Assembly (NCBI RefSeq): GCF_014697075.1
Contig: NZ_JACJRE010000015.1
Span: forward strand, 1-64,000
Direction of reading: 5' to 3'
From: Tolypothrix sp. FACHB-123
GTDB lineage: Bacteria; Cyanobacteriota; Cyanobacteriia; Cyanobacteriales; Nostocaceae
Length of the DNA stretch: 64,000 nt
Numbering within the stretch: position 1 is the first letter of the stretch; the number at the start of each line of letters is the position of its first letter. Positions 9,399 to 16,267 of the stretch are shown here, piece after piece. The notes below the pieces were generated by a model. That model was not told the origin of the DNA. It made no database searches and was given only the letters and a program-made list of their open reading frames with translations. The translations under genes and the position numbers were made by a program.

Positions 9399-10512
9399 GT
9401 GCTTTGGGTTTTCCTTCTCCAAAAACATCAGTTTCAAACTTGGATCGATAATATTTTTCGTCGATCCAAGCCCGGTAAGTGTTGCAGTGCATCGCTTCTG
9501 AATGCCCCATTAACTTCGCTGCTCGGTTAGTGGGGATATCAAACTCGAAACACCGCCGCGCATAGGCATGTCTCAAATCGTATGCCCGGAAACTTAATTT
9601 GCTGTCCCAAAACCACCTAGCAACTCTTTGTCCCGGTGTTCTCCCTCTGTCGTGGTTCTGAGACATTGGGGGGTGAATTACATTACTTAAGTTCCAAGCA
9701 TCAGCCCATTCCGGGTACATTGGGTAAGCTAGCCGTTCTCCGGTCTTTGTATCTGAAGACACCCGAAGAATAGGAAACTCTGACATATCCAGGGTGAAAA
9801 CTTCGTGCGATCGCAATCCGTATGTAGCGAGCATTGCTACCAACCAACGCCAACCGGGATGTTTAATTGAGTTAACAGCAGTGGCAATTTCTTCATCACT
9901 CGGTAAATTTCTCGGATTAACCGACCTTGGCGAATAATTACCTGTCAATTCTCGAATCTTATCCACACCACCAATACCGGCAAAAATGGCTAATCGCGCC
10001 ATTGAATGGCAAACTATTTGGCGAGTTTTGGTGTCAGGACTTGTCGATGCGATCGCAGCCAGTATCAAGTCTAAACTTAATGGTTCATCCAGACTAGGGA
10101 ATTTTGCAAAAGCTCTGATAAATGAATCATTCCAAGTTCGCAGAGATTTACGATTTTTCTCAACCTTGTTCCAATGGTCAAGCTCAAACTTTTCTATCCA
10201 AACAGATACCGACTCTAAATGCTGCTCTTTATCTTCATCTTCCTGCCAATCAGACCAATTAAAAGTCCCCAATTCCAACTGGGCACTAACAATTTTAGCT
10301 TTTTGCTCTGCTGCTTTTACCCCTGCATAACTTGCTTTAAAGCCTAAAAATAATCGCTGCTGATAAGGTTTAGTTTTCCCAGATTTCGGCTTCGGTGGAA
10401 AAGTCCCACGCAATAATAAGGAATTACCCCGTGATTCTACCGTAACTCTTGTGCCACCAGCCTTTAACCGCGAGTTTAGCTGCTTTAACTCTCTAGTGAT
10501 ATCTAGTCCCAT
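9376..10512 (-). CDS. Tyrosine recombinase (phage-type integrase)
   Basis: 378 aa. The C-terminal catalytic domain shows the family residues: Arg I in ATYGLRSHEVF, the box II motif AYDLRHAYARR (the usual first His is Tyr here), a His in LMGHSEAM, and the nucleophile Tyr in CNTYRAW. The N-terminal part (residues 30-190) fits the arm-binding and SAM-like core-binding domains. The start lies 119 bp from the 18-bp hupS junction at 10632-10649, the usual place for an attP site beside int. The excisionase gene is convergent and overlapping. It most likely recombines the hupS sequence (inference from position). It is shorter than XisA or XisC and is not clearly one of them. Confidence 0.85.
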   Translation of the reverse strand: MGLDITRELKQLNSRLKAGGTRVTVESRGNSLLLRGTFPPKPKSGKTKPYQQRLFLGFKASYAGVKAAEQKAKIVSAQLELGTFNWSDWQEDEDKEQHLESVSVWIEKFELDHWNKVEKNRKSLRTWNDSFIRAFAKFPSLDEPLSLDLILAAIASTSPDTKTRQIVCHSMARLAIFAGIGGVDKIRELTGNYSPRSVNPRNLPSDEEIATAVNSIKHPGWRWLVAMLATYGLRSHEVFTLDMSEFPILRVSSDTKTGERLAYPMYPEWADAWNLSNVIHPPMSQNHDRGRTPGQRVARWFWDSKLSFRAYDLRHAYARRCFEFDIPTNRAAKLMGHSEAMHCNTYRAWIDEKYYRSKFETDVFGEGKPKAPNVQPLE

Positions 10513-10631
10513 AAGTGCCTAAATAAGTGACTAATACTGTACTATTTTGTCAGTAAATGACTAACTCAGACCGTTAAGATACTTTGATGACAAGCCAATT
10601 AGAGCAGTAGTTCTAGGGTTTTCGCTAGTAT
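10513..10631. promoter_or_regulatory. Probable integrase att-arm and promoter region
   Basis: 119 bp between the integrase start and the hupS junction. It contains two near-direct repeats, GTGACTAATACTG (about 10526) and ATGACTAACTCAG (about 10548), that could be arm-type binding sites. In the 44-kb junction, sequence unrelated to this flanks the same 18-bp core, as expected for the two arms of a recombined att site. Confidence 0.4.
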
Positions 10632-10850
10632 GGCAAAGCGGTTCCATTCCCCTGTTCCATTGGGGGCGTTGACAACGGTACCTTCAAATACCAAGATGTC
10701 TAGAGGAATTTTTCCGGAAATACAATCGTGCAGTAGTTGTTGTAAATTATCACCCAGTTCCAAACCTAAGGATGGATGCCAAAGCACTTTGATGCCAAAA
10801 TCGGCAATTAAATCGCATACTGTTGGTTCTTCGGCGTTCAGGAAGGACAT
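10599..10850 (-). pseudogene. hupS: hupS internal fragment (HupS residues about 17-89)
   Basis: The 73 codons from 10850 down to 10632 read MSFLNAEEPTVCDLIADFG, continue through KVLWHPSLGLELGDN, and end NAPNGTGEWNRFA. This is the N-terminal flavodoxin-like part of the uptake [NiFe]-hydrogenase small subunit without its first 16 residues. After GCC (10632-10634) the frame runs into foreign sequence (ILAKTLELLL, stop at 10599). The upstream 16 codons, including the first cluster-ligand Cys, are also absent; the sequence before ATG 10850 is unrelated. There are no stops or frameshifts inside the homologous part. HupS carries electrons from HupL through FeS clusters to recycle H2 made by nitrogenase. 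As it stands the gene is non-functional, but it is a candidate for repair by recombination. Confidence 0.88.
10632..10649 (-). repeat. 18-bp hupS junction site (inverted copy 1)
   Basis: On the minus strand this reads GAATGGAACCGCTTTGCC, encoding EWNRFA of HupS. The identical 18 bp is at 44259-44276 on the plus strand; identity stops on both sides. Shared short cores at the two ends of an interrupted gene are the hallmark of site-specific recombination. Here the copies are inverted, so recombination between them would invert 33.6 kb. Confidence 0.85.
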
Positions 10851-10883
10851 GGTATAGTCATTATAGAATATAAAATTGTCACT

Positions 10884-12422
10884 ATGCCTGAAAAATGGTT
10901 TTATGGTCGAGTTTCAACTGTCGAACAACAAGAAGATCGCAACGCGCTGAAAAAACAGCTAGAAAGGGGTAAGAATGTAGGATGCGATCGCTTTTACTGG
11001 GATATTCAAAGCCGTACAACTGAAGTGCGTAATGGATTGCAGCAATTAATTGATGATTTAAAAATATCACCAAAGGGTATTGTTAGTGATTTAGTTGTTA
11101 CTAGGATTGACAGAATTGGGTCATCATCAAAATTGTTTTACTCACTGCTGGAAGTATTGCGGAGTAAGGGGATTAGGCTAGTAGCACTAGACCAAACAAT
11201 TGATACAGAAAGTTTAGGTGGAGAGTTAACGATTGATATTTTGCTAGCCGCCAGTAAATTTGAAATCAAAATGTTATCCAGCCGTGTATCTGCCGAACGC
11301 AAACATCGTATGGTGCAGAGGAAAAGCCATAGGTTTGCACCGTTTGGGTGGAAGGTTGTTGATGATTCCTACATCAAGGATGAAAGTTGGTGTGTTTCCC
11401 TACTAGAAAGTAATCGTAGTTTCAGAGTTTGGGAACTGGCTTTATTTATATTTGAAGTATTTGATAGTTGTGGTAGTGCCAGAAAAACTTGCAATATATT
11501 AAATGAGATGTTTGGGGTAAGTGGGAAAGTAGATGCTAAAAGTACAAAATCAAAAGGTAATCATCGGATTATGCCCGATGATATCGAGCAAATTGATTTA
11601 TTGCAAAATAATAAAAAAACTTATCAACGATACCCTTGGACTGGCTTACAGTGGTCACCTGCTGGGCTAAAAAACTTTTTAGTAAATCCAGTACATGCAG
11701 GCGGAACGCCATTTAATGTCACGACATCTAGTCCATCAGGCAAACAAATCAAACATTTTGATCAATGGGATTGCAACTGGGATACTCATGAGGGGATAAT
11801 TACCCGCGAACAACACGAACAAATAAAACGCACTATTCGCGGAAATCGCAACAATAAGTGGGCTGCAAGAACCGAAGATATTAACCCATTCGCCAATTTA
11901 TTAAAGTGTGGTAGATGTGGCGGTGCATTAACCCGGATGTCGTCCCGACGCGATCGCAATGGGCAATATACAGCTTACTATCAATGTACCTACTACGCAC
12001 TAGGACGTTGCGATGCTAAAGAAATGCTTAGTAGTAGAAGTTTAGATTCCCAGGTAGCTGATTTGCTAGTCAGTGAAGCTACTAGATTAGCTGGTATGGT
12101 GGATTTTGGAGAAGACAAGCATGTTGAACCCACAGAAGTTAGAGAACTGCGAGAAAGTTTAGCGGGATTGGAAAAGTTACCTACTAATCCTTTTGTAGAA
12201 CAAGCCAAAGATGGCATTCGTGACCAAATCGCTAGTATCTTAAGTCTTCACGAAAATATCACAAAACGTAGCCTGTTTGTTCGAGAAGAAATGGTGCAGA
12301 TGTTCCGCGACCATGAATACTGGGATAGTCGCACATTTGAGGATAAAAAACGAATACTAAACAAACTTGTCCGTCGTATTGTTATTGACGGGCGAGTTGT
12401 TTTGGCTATTGAGTTTCTTTAG
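10884..12422 (+). CDS. xisF: XisF-like large serine recombinase
   Basis: 512 aa, close to the 514 aa of the fdxN-element excision recombinase XisF of Anabaena, which it resembles. The resolvase domain spans residues 1-150, with catalytic Ser11 in YGRVSTVEQ and the GELTIDILLAASKFEIKMLS helix. A recombinase domain follows around 160-330. A zinc ribbon is visible at CGRCGGAL and QCTYYALGRCD, then a coiled C-terminus. Its start is 33 bp from the 5' end of the hupS fragment and divergent from it, exactly where excision recombinases sit at the edge of heterocyst DNA elements. The accessory genes xisH and xisI are not seen in the window. The target is probably the hupS junction at about 10851. Confidence 0.85.
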   Translation: MPEKWFYGRVSTVEQQEDRNALKKQLERGKNVGCDRFYWDIQSRTTEVRNGLQQLIDDLKISPKGIVSDLVVTRIDRIGSSSKLFYSLLEVLRSKGIRLVALDQTIDTESLGGELTIDILLAASKFEIKMLSSRVSAERKHRMVQRKSHRFAPFGWKVVDDSYIKDESWCVSLLESNRSFRVWELALFIFEVFDSCGSARKTCNILNEMFGVSGKVDAKSTKSKGNHRIMPDDIEQIDLLQNNKKTYQRYPWTGLQWSPAGLKNFLVNPVHAGGTPFNVTTSSPSGKQIKHFDQWDCNWDTHEGIITREQHEQIKRTIRGNRNNKWAARTEDINPFANLLKCGRCGGALTRMSSRRDRNGQYTAYYQCTYYALGRCDAKEMLSSRSLDSQVADLLVSEATRLAGMVDFGEDKHVEPTEVRELRESLAGLEKLPTNPFVEQAKDGIRDQIASILSLHENITKRSLFVREEMVQMFRDHEYWDSRTFEDKKRILNKLVRRIVIDGRVVLAIEFL

Positions 12423-12497
12423 TTTTCTTTGACGGACAATTTCTCGGTATTCATCTAATTGGCGTAACCAAAATTCTTTCTCTGACTCAATTCTCAT
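12357..12497 (-). CDS. Possible 46-aa small protein
   Basis: ATG at 12497 is preceded by GGAG about 10 bases upstream. The translation begins MRIESEKEFWLRQLDEYREI and then becomes Asn/Thr-rich. The first half looks like a charged helix. It overlaps the 3' end of the serine recombinase gene on the opposite strand, so part of its reading frame may be a shadow. No family is recognised. Confidence 0.25.
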   Translation of the reverse strand: MRIESEKEFWLRQLDEYREIVRQRKLKKLNSQNNSPVNNNTTDKFV

Positions 12498-12739
12498 TTG
12501 TAGCGTTCTCCATCAATAAATTTAGATTAGCTTTGAGTTGCAAAATTTCTGTTCTCTACGAACAACTTTCATTTGTCGCGCCAGCTTCACGTCGGTTTTG
12601 AATTTTTTAATTAAGTATTAGTTTACCTTTACGCTTAAGTAAGCTATTCAAAGCGACAGTATTAGACTCATCCAAAATATAATCTAGGCACAAAAAAGTG
12701 GTAGAAATTAAAATTGTCAGTCTACCACTCTGATTTAAA
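12498..12739. other. Left flank of the IS5-type element
   Basis: No gene is visible. A perfect 8-bp stem (GTGGTAGA at 12698-12705, TCTACCAC at 12721-12728) lies just before the transposase start. It could be part of the element's end or a translational control hairpin. Clear terminal inverted repeats matching the far side were not found by eye. Confidence 0.35.
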
Positions 12740-13738
12740 ATGTGTATTGTCTTTGATTATATCCAAAAATACCCATCGAGAACAAAACAGATTTTGGGCA
12801 TTAGTCACGAACAGTTTCAAGCGTTACTTCAATCAGCTTTAAAAGAACATCTTCAAATTCAAGAGGAAAAAGAAAAGCAAAAAGTCAGGATTAATTATCC
12901 TGGGGGAGGACGGAAAGAAATATTATCAAATTCCGAGCAAATATGTCTATGCCTGTTTTATTTAAGACAGATACCCACCTTTGAAATATTAGGGATGTTG
13001 TTTGGTATATCTAAGAGTGAGGCTCATGTTACTTTTCATTACTGGAGAAATATTATCCGAGGAATTCTGCCATCAAGCTTACTAGAACAGGTGGAGGAGC
13101 AAGAAGGAAATTTCATGATGGTACAAGAAATCTTGACGAACTTTCAACTCTTAGTTGATAGCCTAGAGCAGCACGCCAGTCCGCTCAACGGGGGGAACCC
13201 CCGCACGCGGCTGGCTCCTATTAATAGACCATCTGACAATGAAGAACAAAAAAAGTTTTATTCAGGCAAGAAAAAACAACATACTTTAAAAAGTCAATTG
13301 GTAGGTCTGCCAAATGGCAAAGATATTATTGATGTATTAGTAGGATTTCCTGGGCCAACATCAGACATTAATTTATTTAGGAAACAACAGAAAAAATTTG
13401 ATTCTGAACAAAAATTTGAGGGAGATAAAGGATATCAAGGTGGGAAGAATATTACGACTCCTCATAAGAAAAAACGAAAACAACAACTCAGCGAGCAACA
13501 AAAAGCAGAAAATAAAATTCTGTCAAGTAAACGTATATTTATCGAACATTTAATCAGGCTGGTGAGAATTTTTAAAATAACTTCACAAAGATTTGGACTG
13601 AACTCAAATATCTATAAAGAAATAATTTTAACAGTTTGCGGTGAGTCAGCGCTGCGGGAGGGTTTCCCTCCGCAGGCGACTGCGAACCCGAAGGGTTTGG
13701 TAAGGCTACGAATTGGTACTTTAGTTTTAACGAGGTAA
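12740..13738 (+). CDS. IS5-family-type transposase (DDE_Tnp_4) with two in-frame palindromic insertions
   Basis: 332 aa. The N-terminal HTH (SNSEQICLCLFYLRQIPTFE then ILGMLFGISKSEAH) is followed by the catalytic domain: the D of LLVDSLEQ, INRPSDNEEQKKFYSGKKKQ, and VGFPGPTSDINLFR; the last motif is probably the C-terminal ISSKR/IFIEHLIRLVRIFK region. Compared with the remembered family pattern (EQ-PINRPSDNEEQ and TVCG-LVRLRIG), two extra blocks are present. One is 45 bp at 13172-13216 (HASPLNGGNPRTRLA) and the other 54 bp at 13643-13696. Both are GC-rich palindrome-type repeats, both keep the frame, and they probably inactivate the enzyme. Catalytic assignment is only partial. Confidence 0.8.
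   Translation: MCIVFDYIQKYPSRTKQILGISHEQFQALLQSALKEHLQIQEEKEKQKVRINYPGGGRKEILSNSEQICLCLFYLRQIPTFEILGMLFGISKSEAHVTFHYWRNIIRGILPSSLLEQVEEQEGNFMMVQEILTNFQLLVDSLEQHASPLNGGNPRTRLAPINRPSDNEEQKKFYSGKKKQHTLKSQLVGLPNGKDIIDVLVGFPGPTSDINLFRKQQKKFDSEQKFEGDKGYQGGKNITTPHKKKRKQQLSEQQKAENKILSSKRIFIEHLIRLVRIFKITSQRFGLNSNIYKEIILTVCGESALREGFPPQATANPKGLVRLRIGTLVLTR
13172..13216. repeat. 45-bp palindromic repeat inserted in the transposase
   Basis: GC-rich block with the internal palindrome GGGGGGAACCCCC. It interrupts the expected codons between LEQ and PINRP. The length is a multiple of three with no stop codon. It resembles dispersed REP-like repeats found in Nostoc genomes (from memory). Confidence 0.6.
13643..13696. 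repeat. 54-bp palindromic repeat inserted near the transposase C-terminus
   Basis: Contains the inverted pair GCGGGAGGG / CCCTCCGC. It splits the expected TVCGLVRLRIG motif and keeps the frame, duplicating the GGT codon. Another related block (AGCGAAGCCATGCCGCAGGC) lies downstream at about 13767-13786 outside the gene. Confidence 0.55.
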
Positions 13739-13987
13739 TTATAATTAATAATAATTAGCGGTAAGCGAAGCCATGCCGCAGGCTTATCGCCTGGAATGCA
13801 TAACTTCATTTTTTGGCTCTAAACTATCAGTAACGATATCAAACCCTAATTGTTACGTTTAAAGAAAATCTGCAAGGATTGCTCTCAAAGCCTTGTAAAT
13901 ATTGGCTTGCAAGTTCTAGGACGGGTCTAATATATCAGGTGGGATATTAACAAAGGTGAAGGTGAAATATTGCGCGAGAATAAATAA

Positions 13988-14455
13988 CTAAGCATGGTAG
14001 CCAGCTTTCAGCAATTTTCCCCAAATGGCATTATAAGGATGTACAAGTTGGGTGGGCTGTCCGTTGTCTTTAAACATGGGTCGTTCTTCATTTGCCCACT
14101 GGAACAGACCACCGCTTAAGTTAAAAATCTGAGAAAAACCTTCCCTTTGAAGCTGTTGGGCAACTTTGGCACTACGGTAACCAACCGAACAATATACGAC
14201 TATTGGTGTGTCTAGTGAAACTGTCGAGGCTGCTGTGAGGTCGGGTGTAACAGGATCGATATGCACAGCTGTTCTGATGTGACTGACTGCATATTCTGCT
14301 GGGCTTCGTGCGTCAAGGACAAGTGGCTGTAGTTTTGCACAGTCAATTAACCAAGCAGCAAATTCTGCTGTTGTTATCTGACTAACAGTAGGAAAACTCA
14401 GGCTGATAAAGAATTTGAGCAATCTGCTGTTTCCTAAAGCTTTAAATTTCCACAT
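13988..14455 (-). CDS. Rhodanese-like sulfurtransferase
   Basis: 155 aa with one rhodanese domain. LVLDARSPAEYAVSHIRTAV is the CH2A/CDC25-type entry motif, and the active-site loop is VVYCSVGYRSAKVAQQL with catalytic Cys89. QIFNLSGGLFQWANE is the usual end of the domain. A short C-terminal tail (PYNAIWGKLLKAGYHA) is typical of cyanobacterial members. It would transfer sulfane sulfur in the cytoplasm; the partner is unknown. It stands 310 bp downstream of the HlyD gene on the same strand, and a role in the peptide cluster is not shown. Confidence 0.85.
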   Translation of the reverse strand: MWKFKALGNSRLLKFFISLSFPTVSQITTAEFAAWLIDCAKLQPLVLDARSPAEYAVSHIRTAVHIDPVTPDLTAASTVSLDTPIVVYCSVGYRSAKVAQQLQREGFSQIFNLSGGLFQWANEERPMFKDNGQPTQLVHPYNAIWGKLLKAGYHA

Positions 14456-14764
14456 TATTTAGTTAATATTTATACTGAAGCGGGCTTATTTGAGGGACTT
14501 GGAAGGAAAGGTGTTGAGGGTGTTGGAGATTGATATTAAAGGTTAATACAAAAAATTAAACTAATTTTGGTTGAAATTTTTGCTTTCCCCAACTCCTCTT
14601 TATTTTTCCAGTTTCTAGCTCCACTATTTGTCCCCAGTCGTACACTTTATCATTTATACAAGTTCATTCTCAATAAGCACCCAAATTTTTCAAGGGGTCT
14701 GTGCTTCCCAAACCTTTAGCTGGCTTGGTTTTGCGATGAGTTTCGCCCCTTGAAGGGCAAAACT
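14456..14764. other. 309-bp gap
   Basis: Separates the rhodanese gene from the export operon. No gene, repeat or clear terminator hairpin is visible; the sequence is unremarkable. Confidence 0.4.
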
Positions 14765-16246
14765 CTACAAGTTTGTAATTAACCTAGCTCTCCTAAGCAT
14801 ATATTTCAAGACTGTCTCTCGTCGAGAAATAATATCAGCTCTGCCTTCCATTCCCGGCTGAATAGTACACTGATGGTTACTTCTACCTAAGGACAAGGTA
14901 TCGGGCAATATTGTCACCTCGTAGAAAGAAGAATTGGTAACCTTGGGCAAAGCCTCACTTTTTTGAGATTTAAAGGTGTCTTCAGAGATGTGATTGACGA
15001 CGCCTTTAAGAGTACCGTAGTCAGGATAGGGACAGGCAGAAACTTGCATCTGTACCTGTTGACCTGTTTCTAACTGACTCACATCTTCAGGTGCAACGGC
15101 AGCTTTAATTACTAAAGGAGCATTACTAGGGACAATTTGAGCAATTTCTTCGCCCATCCGCACCGATTGGCCTGGGTTGCGTAAATTTAGCCCAGAGATT
15201 ATCCCATCTTCGGTAACTGTAATCTTGGTTTGGCTGAGGTCGTTTTCCACTTGTTGCAGTTCTTTAGTATCTTGTTGCAGCTGATTCCGCATTTGAATTC
15301 GCTGCTGAAACAGTGCTTCCCATTCGCGGTTGAGGGTTGCGAGGGTGGCTTGACCGCCAGCACTTTCTTGGGCAATAGTCTGTTGAGCGATCGCCACTTC
15401 TGCATCAGTAGGGTTAAGTGCAGCTTGAGCGCGTTGCAGTTTGGCGCGTAAGGCGGCTACAGTTTGTTTTTGCTGGGCAATAATTTGTTGTTGCGCTTCA
15501 ATACTGGCGCGGCGGATTTCCACAGCTTGTTGTTGTTGTGCAACCTCTAACTGCACTTCCTCTAATTGATTGAGCGATAAAGCTCCAGCTTGCACGACCT
15601 TTTGATAGCGATCGCGTTTAGTTTGGGCTGCTTTCAAGGCTGCTTGTGTTGATTGTAAGTTAGCACGAGCCGAGCGCAGTTCTACCTGTGCCTTGTACCA
15701 TTCTTGTTGCGCTCCTTTTAAGTTCGCCTGAGCTTCTTCCACTTCCGCCTGAGCAATAATTTGTTGATCTCGATAATTGCGTTGGGCGCGATGGAGTGCG
15801 GCTTGAGCCGAAGTCACTGCCCGATTTTTGCGTTCTGTTTCTGCTTTAATTTGCCGATTCAACGCCTTAATTTGAGCATCTATTTGTAATAATTGCAGTT
15901 GTCCTTGCTGGATTTTGCTTTGCAGTTGGCTTTTTTGCGTTTGCAGGCGGGAGTCATCGATAGTAGCTAGTACATCTCCTTTTTTAACTGCCTGATTTTC
16001 CTTGACAAATCTGTTAGTGATTTGACCTTCTGTCGCTGCTTGTACCAGCCGCAATTCTCCTGTGGGGCGGACAGTGGCTTGTCCTTTAACTGTTACTTTA
16101 TATTCAATTACAGAAGCAAGAGCGATCGCTCCCCCTACACCACCAACAAGTACTAAACTGCCTAGTGTAACCCAACGACTAATTGGCGGCAGAAATTCAC
16201 TGCTTTGAACTGAGGGTAGAGAGTTTGGGTTTAAGTAGCTAACCAT
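14765..16246 (-). CDS. HlyD-family membrane fusion protein for peptide export
   Basis: 493 aa. A single N-terminal membrane anchor (VTLGSLVLVGGVGGAIALA) is followed by a biotinyl-lipoyl half (VKGQATVRPTGELRLVQAAT). Then comes a long Gln/Ala-rich coiled-coil hairpin (about residues 100-335), the second lipoyl half (GIISGLNLRNPGQSVRMGE) and a beta-barrel domain. It would bridge the inner membrane ABC exporter to the outer membrane channel in a type I secretion system. The ABC/peptidase gene ends 21 bp upstream on the same strand, so the two form an operon. A TolC partner is not in the window. Confidence 0.9.
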   Translation of the reverse strand: MVSYLNPNSLPSVQSSEFLPPISRWVTLGSLVLVGGVGGAIALASVIEYKVTVKGQATVRPTGELRLVQAATEGQITNRFVKENQAVKKGDVLATIDDSRLQTQKSQLQSKIQQGQLQLLQIDAQIKALNRQIKAETERKNRAVTSAQAALHRAQRNYRDQQIIAQAEVEEAQANLKGAQQEWYKAQVELRSARANLQSTQAALKAAQTKRDRYQKVVQAGALSLNQLEEVQLEVAQQQQAVEIRRASIEAQQQIIAQQKQTVAALRAKLQRAQAALNPTDAEVAIAQQTIAQESAGGQATLATLNREWEALFQQRIQMRNQLQQDTKELQQVENDLSQTKITVTEDGIISGLNLRNPGQSVRMGEEIAQIVPSNAPLVIKAAVAPEDVSQLETGQQVQMQVSACPYPDYGTLKGVVNHISEDTFKSQKSEALPKVTNSSFYEVTILPDTLSLGRSNHQCTIQPGMEGRADIISRRETVLKYMLRRARLITNL

Positions 16247-16267
16247 GACAGTTTTTTTTGGTAAATA

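Noticed and set aside
12698-12728. Riboswitch or attenuator before the transposase
   Set aside because: Only a single 8-bp stem is visible, which fits an IS end or simple hairpin better than a structured RNA.
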